From Sapria himalayana (lineage: Eukaryota; Streptophyta; Magnoliopsida; Malpighiales; Rafflesiaceae): a DNA stretch of 64,000 bases. Numbering within the stretch: position 1 is the stretch's first letter; each line of letters starts with the position of its first letter. Below, in pieces: positions 39,919 through 53,560 of the stretch. The position numbers and the translations under genes are program-made. Where the stretch lies: contig JAREIK010005958.1 in assembly GCA_029783825.1 (NCBI GenBank), positions 1 to 64,000 of the forward strand. The letters run 5' to 3'. The notes beneath the pieces were generated by a model. That model ran no database searches. It saw nothing but the letters and a program-made list of their open reading frames with translations, and was not told the DNA's origin.

Positions 39919-40059
39919 CTAAAAAAAAGATGACAAACATACTTATCAATGTCAATATTGATCAAAATGACAAATCTAGCCAAGATTAAAATTGGTGAGA
40001 CTATATGATTAGCCATCATAAAAATAAGTGTAAGCAATAGAAACCTTACATACATATTA

Positions 40060-40235
40060 TATTAGATCTTACTTCTAATGAAATGACAATCAATTTCAAT
40101 ATGCTTATGTTCTCGTTATATATCAAATTTGAATGCTTAGTTATTTGATTATCATAGTCAAACATAGAAACTTTATCTATTTGATGCAATATATGAATAT
40201 CAACTCTCATATAACAATGACTATGACTAAGCATT
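40060..40235 (-). pseudogene. Ty1/copia pol C-terminal (RNase H) scrap
   Basis: On the minus strand, FDYDNQITKHSNLIYNE continues after a 1-nt frameshift as RTKHIEIDCHFIRSK (about 40,115-40,065). This corresponds to the conserved CDNQ...NPVFHERTKHIEIDCHFIR block near the end of plant copia polyproteins. It is about 55 codons long with no LTR recognised, so it is a relic. Confidence 0.7.
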
Positions 40236-40239
40236 CTGC

Positions 40240-42884
40240 CTCTATATTCTCAATTTAAAATCAATATCTATCTCAATTCCTTGAGGAATATTTTCTAGGC
40301 ACCAAAATGACTCATATGGGAACGTGCCACATGAATCTTGGCAGGCATGAGATTTTGTTTTATGAAATTCTCAGATAAATATATGGAATGGAATTATTAA
40401 ATTATCATACATCTTCTAATTCATAAAATAACAATAAAATACAATTTTTAATAACTAGTATTAATAAAAAACCTAATTTTTACTTCCAAAAGATGAACAC
40501 ATGAGCTCAATTAAACTTGAACTCAAAATACTAACAACTTGACTCTAGCTTAATTGAACTTGAACTCTACTCGAGCTCAATTGAACTCGAACTCGACTCA
40601 TATCATTAGCAGCGCTAATTATTAGTATGAACTACTACTACAAAATAATAAATTATTATACGTACTATGCTATATATGGTTGATAATGTTAATAACAGAA
40701 AAGAAACAAACATATTGATGACGATGATATTCATCCTATTAAAACAATATTTATTAACTAAAAAATCACACCCATGATTGATATTTATTGATATTCTAAA
40801 TCAATGAAAAAATATGCATCATGTCATCACCAAATTAACATCATAGATAGAAAAAAAACACCAAATAATTATGATCATAGTTGTTAGAAACTTGTGATAT
40901 AAGAAATGATACAATAATACAACATATATTTTTTAATAAAAATTAATAGGTTTCACAATTTATATCTTATTTTAAAACATATCTTACAATACAAATACCA
41001 AACATGATATGACATGTGATACTATGATAGAACAATACATACATTCTCAACTATTTTTCTATAATAAAAAAATCAATTTAATTTATCTTATTAAAGAATT
41101 TATTATATTAATTATTCAAATACACAAAAAGAATTAAAAAATAATCATAAAAAAATAAGCAAAATAATCTTATACAAAAGGTTACATTTTTATTATCATA
41201 TACTATAATTCATACTTTTAATATACATTTATACAAATATATTTTTTTAAATATTGTTTACAACGTGAAAAAACTTATGTTACATGATATGATATAATAC
41301 ATAATACATAAAAAATAAAAAAATGATATACGATATATTTTATGAGCTAACAACTATGATTATAATGTAGGGAAATAAATAATAGACAAGAAAAACAACA
41401 TATATACATCAGACACACACACACGCACACACACAACTTGCATAGTATTTGAGAGGAGAATGTAAGGGCCAGTGAATAAAACTAAAAAAAAGAAAAAGCA
41501 AAGCATCAACGTGAGCAAGCTAGGATTGAGTTTCTAAAGATAATGAAAGTTGGCTAAGGGAGACTAGAATGAAGCTAAGAAATAACAACATAAAAGAAAT
41601 AGCTTAGTTAGCCATTTGTAAACATGATTTCTCTAATGAAAAAAAAATACATAGATAAAAGAGAAACACATAAGCCGCTCTAATTCAATCAGGATTATGG
41701 TTGAGTTTCATAGTAACTAATGCCCAAGTAATAAACATGCCCAAGTGCATTGAGATAGAATTACTAAGAAAAGTCTTCAACAATCAACCTAGCGAAAAGC
41801 TAGCCTTTTGCTTTATTATTAAAATAAGGCATTAGCCTTAAATACCCTGTGATATCTATATACATATCTTCCCTTGAATAAACAAATTTTGATATGCCAC
41901 TTTACCTTTTATCGTTTAAAAAAAGTTATCTCTCCTCATTTTTAACACTGTGGTAGACTAATTGGACCCCAATGAGATAGAATTCTTAAGGATGCCTTGC
42001 TTTCCATGCCATGTGCTACCTCCAATGGCAGATATGGGGCTGCACTATATTATATAGCCAAGCACATTCCTAAACAAGCTAATTAAGAGAAGTAAAGGTT
42101 ACTCATAGATAAAACTGGTTTAAATGAGAAGGGTGACAATAATTGCATGAATTCTTGCTAGGGTGCTCATAGATATTAAGAGCTCTACGATCTTAAGTAG
42201 AATATTTGTTTGTTTATGTTAAGTGTTGTGGTGCTGAAAGCTCAATCGATTTATTTTGAATGTAGGACATCCTTAAGAATGCCCTAACTATTTATTTGCA
42301 AGGGCGGGGAGCAATCGAGAACAAGGATGATTGATGGAACATTGATCCAACGGTTGAGCCTAATGTGATAAAGACAAATAAGCTCATTTTTTAAAAGGTT
42401 GTTTAACTAGTTGAAATAACACAGAGAGTTGCCCCACATATTTATTTTCATAGTTGAATGTCAAATGAAAGATGCAAGATGACAAATAAAAAAATAGAAT
42501 TGAAGAGGAATTAGAAGCCTTAAGCGCTAGGCCTGACCAATTCCCTTTTCTCTTTAAAACATAGGTGGATGGAGGGGAAGGATAAAAATTTGTTTACCCA
42601 ATTGGACTATTCCAATGTTACAAAATCTTCGTCTTCAAATGAGCAATGAGTTCACTAGAAATATAGCCAATGATATCTATATACATAATGAAACTGGCTA
42701 CATGTTAGGTAGACTGGTAGATTTATAGTAACGGATAAAATTTGAAACTGTATTGATGGATTAGATCTATCTATCAATATATCTACATATATAATGAAAC
42801 TTCCATTTATGTTAACTATATATTTACTATCTAAATATATAGATGTATCTATCTGTTTACATATTTCTTGAAAAGTCAATCATG
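40240..42884. other. Unassigned sequence inside the CACTA-like element
   Basis: AT-rich to moderately complex DNA with no open frame of note, so no gene is called. It contains an imperfect (CA)n at 41,410-41,433. The 41,440-42,640 part is of more genic composition and could be captured intron or UTR sequence. Confidence 0.45.
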
Positions 42885-43070
42885 CCAGGCCGCTACAGAT
42901 GTTGCTACAGCCGTTGTCGCTACCGCCACTACAACTGCCACCTCTACTGCTGCCGCTGCCACTGCCGCCACTGCCACTACTGCCATTGCTATTGCTGCCA
43001 CTACTACTGCTGTCGCTACTGTTGCTGTCATTACTACTCCTGTTGATGCCACAACTGTTGCTGCCGCTGA
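42885..43070 (+). repeat. GC-rich trinucleotide island, copy 3
   Basis: GCTACCGCC/ACTGCCACT/GCTGCTGTC triplets of the same type as at 37.2 and 38.2 kb. Four overlapping ORFs arise from it, none credible as a gene. Confidence 0.85.
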
Positions 43071-43458
43071 TAATAAAAGTTGGGTGGGTGATAATGCTCA
43101 ACTGATGAACTTTTTTCCCAACCACTCATTTTGAGATTGAGCGAGTTTTTTACTAGGTGCAAGCAGCTTTTCCCTAAATAGGACCCGATATTCCTCTTGG
43201 CACTCACGCCCTATAAAAATCAGGTAATGATACATTTTCCCTTTTGATTGAATACTATTTTGTGAGATGTAATAAAATTACACGGCACTACATGAGCATC
43301 ATCATCATCATCATACTAAGACCTAGTACAATTATAATTATATAATCATTACAGAACCTACAGCAAGAAAACTTATTTCCTCATACATATGCTTTCTACC
43401 ATGTGATAATAGCATATTTACACAATTATTAAGAGATTTAAGACCAACATTTGTCTAC
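43071..43458. other. Short complex sequence, no gene recognised
   Basis: The minus strand of 43,125-43,215 reads RECQEEYRVLFREKLLAPSK in one frame, possibly an exon scrap of unknown origin. A (CAT)6 run lies near 43,295-43,312. Confidence 0.35.
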
Positions 43459-43531
43459 CTGACAGGCTTGGAAAAACAATATCTTCATGCCACAACTTTA
43501 GGAAAGGTCTAATATTCATGACTTTTATGAC
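43459..43531 (-). other. Possible captured exon of unknown gene
   Basis: A 73-nt open segment reads VIKVMNIRPFLKLWHEDIVF then PSLSG. It is bounded by an acceptor-like TTACATATGCAG and a donor-like G|GTAGAC. The composition is protein-like and unlike the surrounding DNA. I do not recognise the family. It lies in the same strand orientation as the PP5 exons. Confidence 0.35.
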
Positions 43532-45734
43532 CTGCATATGTAAGCAATGCACGATCATGACCAAACAAGCCCGAGCAATTATATATTCAAACATGTGTGT
43601 GTGTGTGTGTGTGTGAATGGGTGTATATGTATGACAATACATCCATATCTACAAATAAATATATTCACCCACTTATGTACATACTCGGTATATACCTACA
43701 TATATACCGAGTATTTGCATACTTATATACTCAGTATATGTACATATACATTGCATGTCATCCGCCACATGACTCTGAAAAGAAAGATCAGCATACTACA
43801 AGAGCTATCACATGAGGCCTAGTATTGCACTGCCATACCATCAACTATGCATGGTAAGTAGAAACCTACTATCATTAACAAATTGCACATGCTTCATACT
43901 TTACGAAAACTAATTGACAAATAGAAAATAAAAAAAGTTGTCCTGTTAAAATCAGAATAGTACATGCCTAGACAAACAAAATTTTTATCTTTCAAAACAA
44001 AATAAAAAAATAATACGTGCCAAAACAAAATAATACAATCTCCAATGACCTTGATGCTAATTCAATCACAACATGCTTTATATCTTATAAATCTAACAAG
44101 CTCTCTAAGATAAATTTTTATTATGTATTTTTTCTACTATGTGACGTTGTACTTGGTCTCTTTTACAGGTTTGGTTCCATTAGGAATGAGGCACCTAAAC
44201 ACATGTATATATATATTGAACAAGATATCAAAGTGGGATAAATAAAAGTGATAATGCCGGCACCACCACCATCATTTTAGCTAACATGTTGGAGACTACC
44301 CCAAGACACCTGATGTTTTTTTAAAGAACAACCATAAAAGTGTTTGGAGCATTCCATCAATATAAGCACTACACTACCTAGGCTAGATACAAGTGAAATA
44401 AAAAAATACATAAATTAAAATAGTGCAATAAATATAATGAATATTATATATATTCATCACCTCAAACTTTAAAGAAAAAAATAAATTAAGATACTCTAGA
44501 GAGTTCTCTTGAAAATCTTTGCCAACAATTGTGATGAGAATGGTTATTACTTGGCTCGGCATGTGCCCAATCCAAAATAGCCTGGGTCTGAACTAAGAGA
44601 GCCAGCATGACATCATCAGTGCTTAGCCTTGGCACTTGGTCCACCTAACAAGGGCCCATGCCCCTGGATCCTGGATTCCTATGGGCTATGTCCCCTAGAC
44701 AGTGTGTAAAGGTGGCAAATGCTGAGCATGATGGCAGCATTATATCAATATATTATACATAACATAGATGTGTTAATTGTTATGTGTATCTATATATATA
44801 TACATAATATAATTATTGTGTATTACAATATACAAAATACATACATAATGTATATAGAATGTACATACAATGTGTATATACACTTATATTGAATATATAC
44901 ATATACACATTGTATATAGATAGAAATTATTCTATAGATACATATATACATAATGTACATACAAAATATATACATACATACCTAGTAAATAGAAAATTTA
45001 AAATTATGAATAAAAAAAATTTAATAACATTAAAAATTTTATAATTTTAAATTATAATTAATATTTATAAAATAAAATATGGTAACATAATCTTTCAATA
45101 TAAAACTAAAACATAAAAAATATTACAAAACATTAAGTCATAAAATGATAAAAATTATATGATCAATTTCAATCTAACTGTTATGATCTATACAACATTA
45201 TATTTTATTATATACATCATCATATGTATTTTGTTGTAATGTAGGAATTTGATCATGAAGACTCATCTAGGTATTATCTTAATCTTTCTATCATAACAAA
45301 TTTTCAATAATATTGATTGTAATTTGATTTTACTATCTAAAATAATATTCACAATCATAAATATGATAGAATTTAATAAACACTAACATAGTAAAGATCA
45401 GCAAATCATGAGATATTTTAGATATCACAAAAAAAATTTATATAACTTTTACTAACTCAATGCATCTAGATTTTTCATATCCTCTAAAAAAGTTGAATAA
45501 TAATTGATGTCTAATTATTTTAGCAGGTTATAAAGACTCATATTTGACAGACCAACCTATCATTTGCCTCTAACTTATTTGAATTAAAAATGTATCATCT
45601 TCAAATACTTCATAATCATAATTTCATTAAAACAAAAATACTTATTTTTTTTATATTTAAAATAAATTTTTTAAATAATCATAAATTTTACTTTTTTATT
45701 CTTATAGCTGATTAATCCGTAATCTAAATATAAA
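43532..45734. other. Unassigned AT-rich sequence with minisatellite relatives
   Basis: Includes (GT)n at 43,594-43,613, a few 23-bp minisatellite-like units at 43,675-43,755, and a patch of higher GC at 44,520-44,740 with no open frame. The 61-91-codon ORFs here have no family signature. Confidence 0.5.
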
Positions 45735-46045
45735 AGTTTTTATAGTTATACATATAGTAAGATACAATTATTTATATTTATATGTTATTATACATATAGT
45801 ATATATAGTTATAAATAGTTATATATAGTTAACCATATAGTTATATATAGATATATTCATACAAGTAGATATATGTAGTTATACTTAAATATATACAAAG
45901 TTATAAACAAATATATAGATTTACATATATTTATACATATATGTATATTTAATTACAAATATAGTTATATTTAATTATATAAAATTTTATAGAGTTATAC
46001 AAATATTTATATTTAGGTATACACATAGTTTAATTGTAGATATAT
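45735..46045 (+). repeat. Dispersed AT-rich repeat, copy 2
   Basis: Direct-orientation partner of 310-600. It sits about 0.6 kb before the right subterminal repeats of the 33.4-47.1 kb element. Confidence 0.6.
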
Positions 46046-46149
46046 CAGATGAAGAGTTTTAGATTACTACAAACCTTGCAAAATTTTGATTTAATGCAAA
46101 CATGCTAAATTCTACTTCACTGAAAACTCTATGTCATGATTTTCCAAAC

Positions 46150-46410
46150 ATTAATGTCATAGATATATAATACTGTAATATATATGTACATATATACTGA
46201 TATATATGTACATATACATATATAGCATTATATATCTATACACTAGTAAATATGTATATGTACATATATATTGGTATATATGTACATATATACACAGTAA
46301 ATGTACATATACATTATAGTGTATATGTACATATATATATATGTATACATATACACTACAGTATAAATGTACATGTATGTACATTTACATTGAAGTGTAC
46401 ATGTATGATT
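46150..46410 (+). repeat. TGTACATATATAC minisatellite-like tract
   Basis: Repeated ATATATGTACATATA(TA)C units are related to the 34-35 kb minisatellite but shorter and more degenerate. Related repeats therefore occur near both ends of the element. Confidence 0.7.
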
Positions 46411-46639
46411 ACAAGTTGGTGCTTATATTACTCATTATTATAGGAACATTGTGATATTATTACAAGTTTCAAATTTTATGAATATTTTATCAGCATTCAT
46501 TAGTTTTATAAGGAAAAATAAGTAATACATGAAAGCTATCATCCAAATCATACCTGATTTCTGAGGCTGTTTTGCATTGATCCATAGCTCCAAGTAATTA
46601 TAAGTAGTTATACATATATAAATGTATACAAAGTTAAAT

Positions 46640-47115
46640 AATTAAAGATTGAATAGAGAAATTCTATCTCTAAATCCATTGCTATATTCTGGATGTAATT
46701 AGCTAGGGAAGTTCATCCGCTAAAGCCATAGTTATATTCTGAATTTTATTTGCTAGGGAAATCCTATCACTAAATCCATCACTATTTTCCGGATAAAATT
46801 AGCTAGGGAAGTTCCATCGCTAAATCAATCACTATATTTCGCATAAAATTAGCTAGGGAAATTCTATCACTAAATCGGTCATTATATTCTAGATGTAATC
46901 AGTTAGAAAAATTTTTTCGCTAAATCCATCACTAAATTCTTAATTTATCTTTGCATGAAATTTACGTCACTATATTATCGCTAATCCATCGCAAATTTTT
47001 ATTTCAAAATAAAATTAGAAATCCCTCTCTATTTCCTATCTAATCCCTCGCAATTTAGCTCGGTATTGATCCCTAGCAAAATTTTCCTTGCTAAATGAAT
47101 ATTTTCTTGTTATTG
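46640..47115 (+). mobile_element. CACTA right terminus with about 61-bp subterminal tandem repeats
   Basis: About five units of roughly 61 bp, each containing TTAGCTAGGGAA, TTC(C/T)ATC(G/A)CTAAATC and ATCACTATATTC, run from 46,640 to 46,930. CTAATCCATCGCAAATTT and CTAATCCCTCGCAATTTAGC follow, ending in ATTTTCTTGTTATTG. The distal 130 bp match the ends at 15,864 and 19,639, so all three are the same family end. Confidence 0.83.
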
Positions 47116-49247
47116 ATCAATCTATATATCAATCTATATATCAATCTATCTATCAATCAGTATGTTTGTCTATCTATTTGTTTGTATTACTATAAGTCTA
47201 CATGTCTATCACTCTTTGTTTGTCTATATGTCTATTTGTCTACTTACCTGCCTAATAATCTAAGTGCCTAACTTCCTACATTACTGCATACCCGCATACT
47301 TAATCTATATATCTATCTATCTATCTATTTATATGTCGATATATATATTTATCTGTCTATATGTCTATCTGTCTATCTCTATGTCTATCTGTAAGTATAT
47401 CTGCCAGTCTGTTAGTCTATCTATCTATATGTCAATCAGTCTGTATGTCTATCTACAAGACTGTCTATCTATCTACTTTTCTATCTATGTGTCTATTATC
47501 TATCTATCTATCTGTCTGTCTAACTATTTATCTATTAGTCAATCTATATGGCATTCTATATTTCTATCTATCTATCTGACTATCTATTTGTCTATCTATC
47601 TATCTATCTATCTATGTTTCTATCTATCTATCTTTATATCTATCTAACTATCTTTCTATCTATTAGTCTATCTATCTATTTATTTATATATCTATGTGTT
47701 TATGTATTTTTCTGTCTATATGTCTATCTATTTGTCTATCTATTTGTCTATCTATCTATCTATTTGTATATCTATTTGTCTATCTATCTATCTATCTATC
47801 TATCTGTATATCTATTTGTCTATCTATGTGTCTATCTATGTGTCTATCTATCTTTCTGTCTAACTATCTATCTATATATCTAATTGTCTATCTTTTTGTT
47901 TATCTTTCTATCATCTATCTAAATGTCTATCTATAGTCTATCAATCTGCATATCTATCTATTTATCTATCCATCCATCTATCTTTATGTCTATCTATCTA
48001 TCTATCTATCTGCCAACCGATTTGTCTATCTTTGTATCTATCTATCCTTATATATTTTTATCAATCTATCTGTCATTCTATCTGCCAACCAATTTGTCTA
48101 TCTATATGTCTTTCTATCTGTCATTTTATCTATCTATCTATCATGTATGTATTTATCTATCTGTCTATCTTTCTATATATCTATTTGACTAAAAATTTTT
48201 CAATCAATATGTCTTTATATATATATATATATGTAATTATATATCTAACTATCTATCTATTAGATTATCAATCTCTCTATCTAACTATATATTAAACTTT
48301 ATATTAATCCAACTTTAAATTAGACTATCAATCAATCTGTCAATCAATCTATCTTTCCATCTATCTATCAATATGTCTATGAATCTATTAATCAATTGGT
48401 CAATCACTCTATCATTCAATTTGTCTATCTATCTGTCTATCTATCTGTCTATCATTCTATCTATCAAACTATCTATCAATCTATCAGATATCTATCTATC
48501 TACCTATCTTTCTTTCTTCCTATCTATCTATCTTTCTTTCTATCAATCAATCAATCAATCTGTTTCTCTTTCAATCTATATATTTATCTTTCTATATGCC
48601 TATCTATCTATCTATGATATCTATCTATCAAACAGTCTATTTATCTACCTATCTGTATGTCTAAATATCTATCTTTATATCTGTAAACCTATCGATCGAT
48701 CTATCAGTATATAAATAGAATATTTATTTTCTAAAAATCTATTTATTAATCTATATATCTTATAGTTAATAAATTTATCTATCTATATATCTATCAATCT
48801 ATCTATCAAACAATCAATCTATCAATCAATTAGTCTATCAATCTATTTATCAATATAGCTATCAATCTCTCTATATATCTGTATATCTATCTATTTGTCT
48901 ATCTATCAATATATTAATTTGTCTATGTATCTATCTATTTATCCATCTGACTATCTATCTATCTACCTACTTAACTATCTATCTATCTATCTATCTATCT
49001 TTCTGTTTGTCTATCTATTTAACTTTATCTCTCTATTTAACTTTGTTAATCTATTAATCTATTAATTTGTCTATGTATCTATCTATTTATCTATCTGACT
49101 GTCTATCTATCTACCTACTTAACTATCTATCTATCTATCTATCTTGCTATCTATCTATCTTATCTATCTCTCTGTCTGTCTATCTATTTAACTTTTTGTC
49201 TGACTATCTATTTATATATATCTCTATCTATCTATCTATTTATCAAT

Positions 49248-49283
<36 letters not shown>

Positions 49284-49545
49284 ATTAGTCTATCAATATG
49301 TCTTTTCATCATTTATCTATTTGTCTATCAAACAGTCTATCATTTTGTATATCATTCAATCAATTTATTTGTTTATCTATCTGTTTATGTATATTTCTAT
49401 TTATATTTCAACTATCTATGTATTTATCTTTCTATCAATTTGTATGTCTATTTGTCTATTTATATATCAATCTATCGATCATTCTATCTATCTATTTGTC
49501 ATCTTTCTGTATTAATATATGTCTATCGATTTGTTTATCTATTAG
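47116..49545 (+). repeat. Degenerate TATC array
   Basis: TATC/TGTC/TTTC/AATC units begin directly after the CACTA right end. Polarity is the same as in 30.1-33.4 kb, consistent with one array split by the 13.7-kb element. Confidence 0.96.
48900..49190 (+). repeat. 148-bp direct duplication in the TATC array
   Basis: ATTAATTTGTCTATGTATC followed by CATCTGACTATC/CTATCTGACTGTC and CTACCTACTTAACTATC occurs at 48,913 and again at 49,061. The shared irregular units identify a local segmental duplication. Confidence 0.75.
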
Positions 49546-50162
49546 AGATTTATAGATATATAAACAAATAGATAGATAGATAGACTTATAGATAGATAGA
49601 TAGACAAATAGATAGATATATAGATAGCAAATTTCATAGATTATTATATAGGTACAAAGATATGTATATAGATAGATAGATAGATAAATAGATAAATAGA
49701 TAGATAGTTAGATAGGTAGATAGATATATAGATAAATATATAGATAAATAGATATATAGACATATAGATAGATAGAAAGATAGATAGAAAGATAGATAGA
49801 AAAATAGATAATATATATATATATATAAATAAAGATAGACAAGCAGATAGATAAAAAGATAGATATATAGATAGATAGAAAGAGAGATAGATATATAAAT
49901 AAATAAATAAATAAATAAAAATATATATATATAGACAAATAGATAGATAGATTAATAGACAAATAGATAGATAGATAGATAGACAGATAGATAGAGAAAT
50001 ATATAGAAAGATATATAAACTAATAGATAGATAGATAGACCGTTAGATAGTCATACAGATAGATTGATTAATAGGTAAATAGTTAGATAGATAGATAAAA
50101 AAATAGATAGATAAATAGATAGGTAGAAAGATATATAGATAGGTAGAAAGATATAAATATAA

Positions 50163-50193
<31 letters not shown>

Positions 50194-51520
50194 TAGACAG
50201 ACAGACATATTGATAGATAGATAGAAATATAGATGATAGATACATAGAAAGAAAGATAGATATATGATAGATATACATATAGATCATTTAGATATTTTGA
50301 TAGAAAAATTTATAGAGACATTAATAGAAAGATTGATAGATTGATAGTTTTATATATATATTGAAAAATAGATTGTTATAAAAATTGATAAATAGATTAA
50401 TAGATAAAAAAAAGGATAGATAGAAAGATTGACAGAATGATGAATAGATAGATAGATTTATACATAGATAGATAGATATACAAATAGTTAGATAAATAAA
50501 TAGATAAATATACATATAGATAGATATACATATATCCAAATAGATTGATAGATAGATAAACAAATAGATAGACAGATAGATAGATAAAAAGATAGAAAAA
50601 AGAAAGAAATAAAGATGATAGATAGATAAACAAATATATCGACAGATAGATAAATAAATAGATAGAAAAATAGATAGGTAGATATTAGATAGATTGTTAG
50701 ACACGTAGTTATACAAATAGATAGAAATATAAATAGTTAGACATATAGATAGATAGATAGATTGATTGACTGATAGAAAGATAGATAGATAAATAGACAA
50801 ATAGATATATTGATATAAAGATAGATAGGTATATAGAGAGATAGATAGTCAAAAAGACAAATAGATAGATAGATACATATACATATAGATAGAAAGATAG
50901 ATAGATAGACAGATATATAGACAAATAGATGGATAGAGAGAGTTAGATAGATAGATAGAGAGATATAAAGATTAATAGATTGCTAGATACATAAACATAT
51001 AGATTGATAGATAGAATGATAGAGAAATAGATATATAGAATAATTTATAAATAGATTGGTATATTGATAGAGAGATAGATAGATAGATAGACAAATAAAT
51101 AGATAAATAGTTAGACAGATAGATAGAGAGAAAGATAGATAGATAGACAGACTCATATATAGATAAATAGATAAATAAATAGATATATATATAGAGAGAG
51201 ATAGATAGATAGGTAAAAAAGATAGACAAACAAATAGATAAATAGAATGATTAATAGAGAGGCTATCTAATAGTCACAAAAACTGATACATAGATGGTTA
51301 GATTGATTGATAGACAAAACATAGATAGATAGAAAGATATATATATATATATATAAATAAATAAATATATATATATATATATAAATAGATAGATGGATAG
51401 AAAGATTGATAGACCTATTGATTGACAGATTATTTGACATATTTATAGAAAGAATGATAGAAAGATTTATAGACATATAGACAGATAAAGAGATTGATAG
51501 ACATATAGATAGATAGATAG

Positions 51521-51575
<55 letters not shown>

Positions 51576-53097
51576 AAGATAGGGAGATAGATAGATTGAT
51601 TGATAGACAATTAGATAGATTGAAAGATAAATAGATAGATTGACAGATAGATAGACAGATCGATTGATCGATAGATAGATAGAAAATAGAAAAACAAATA
51701 AACTAATAGATAGAGTTAAACACTGAATGACAGACTATTGATAGACAGACAAACATATAGATAGATAGATAGATAGTAATAAAGATAGATATATTGCAAA
51801 AATATATCGAAAGATTAGTAGAAATATTGATAAATACATTTTTAGAAAGATTGATAGCCAGATTGATAGATAGATTACTACACAAATTGATAGACCGATT
51901 GATAGATATATAGATAGAAAGATTGATAAACAAAAATAAAAATAAATAGATATATAGATTGATCGATAGATAGATAGTCTGATAGATGATTAGCCAAATA
52001 AATAGATAGATAGATAGAAAAATAAATAAACAAATAGGTAGATAGAAATATAATAGATAGATTGACAGAAAGATAGAATGACCGAAAGATAAATAGATAG
52101 ATAAATAGATTGATGGAATGATAGATAGACTTATAAATATATAAATGGATATAATGAAAGATATATACAAAGATTGGAAGATTGATAAAATATTTTTAGA
52201 TAGATAGATAGACATGCAGATAGACAGACAGACATATAGATAAATAGATAGATAGAAATATAGATAGAGAGATAGATTGATTGATTGATAAATAGATTGA
52301 TATATAAATTGATAGGTAGATTGATAGACAGTTTAATAGAAAGATTTATAGCCATATTTATAGATAGACAGATAGATATATAAATATATAGATAGTTAGA
52401 TAGTTAAATAGATATATAGAGAGACAAATAGACAGATAGATAGACAGATAGATAGACAGATAGATAGATAGATAAATAAATAAATAAATAGATAGATAAA
52501 TAAACAAAATAATAGATAGATATATATAAATATAGATAGACAGATAGAAAGATAGAGTGATTAATAGATTGTTAATTAGATTAATAGATAGATTGATAGG
52601 TAGTTTGATAGACAAGTTAATAGATAGATTTTTAAACATATCGATAGACATATAGATAGATATATAGATTTATAGATAGATATATAGTTAGATAGACATA
52701 TAGATCGACAAAAAAATAGACTAAGAGACAAATAGATAGATAGATACATAGATAGATATTTAGACAACAGATGAAAGCTAGATTATAAGACTGATATATA
52801 GATAGATAGACAAATATTTAGACAAATCGATAGATTTATAGATAGATAGGTTTTAGACATATAGATAAAAAGATTATTACACAAATAGAGAGATATATTG
52901 ATATATAGATAGATAGATAGACAAATAGATAGAGTGATAGATAGACACATAAATGATAGATAGATAGACAAAAAAGTTAGATAGACAAAAAATAGATAGT
53001 TAGATAAATAAACATATAGATAGATAACTATAATAATATATATTTAAATAGATAGATAGATAGATAAACAGAAATATAGAGAGAAAGATAGACAGAC

Positions 53098-53146
<49 letters not shown>

Positions 53147-53490
53147 TTAATAGACAAATTGATAGACAAATTGATCAACAAATTGAAAGACAAATTGATT
53201 GATAGATTTATAGATAGATATATATGTAGATTGATAGATAGAATGATAGACAGAAATATAGAAAAATATATAGATAGATAGATACATTGATAGATAGACA
53301 AATAAAATGATTGATTATTATACATATATATAAATATACAAATAGATAGACAGATAAATAGATATATAGATAGAAAAATAGATAGAGAGAAAATTAGAGA
53401 AAGATAGATATGTAGATATATAGATACATAAATAGATAGATAGATAATTATAGAGATATAAAGTAAGATAGATAAATAGATAGACATATT

Positions 53491-53560
<70 letters not shown>

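Larger units (their letters stand above)
33403..47115 (+). mobile_element. Composite CACTA-like element (about 13.7 kb), non-autonomous, inserted in a TATC array
   Basis: The left end starts CACTACAAAAAAATC (33,403). The right end is ATTTTCTTGTTATTG (47,101-47,115), a form of TTTTCTTGTAGTG with one substitution in the last bases. Both ends carry family-specific subterminal repeats (CCCTAGCTAAA, TAGCGACGG, GCTAAATCCATC). TATC arrays of the same polarity lie on both sides, as expected for insertion into one array. The neighbouring trinucleotides (GTA left, ATC right) do not match, so no clean 3-bp target duplication remains. Inside are a second left end (35,873), minisatellite and trinucleotide repeats, decayed PP5 exons and a copia scrap. 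No TNP2-type transposase is visible. An alternative is several overlapping elements whose outer ends happen to pair. Confidence 0.6.
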
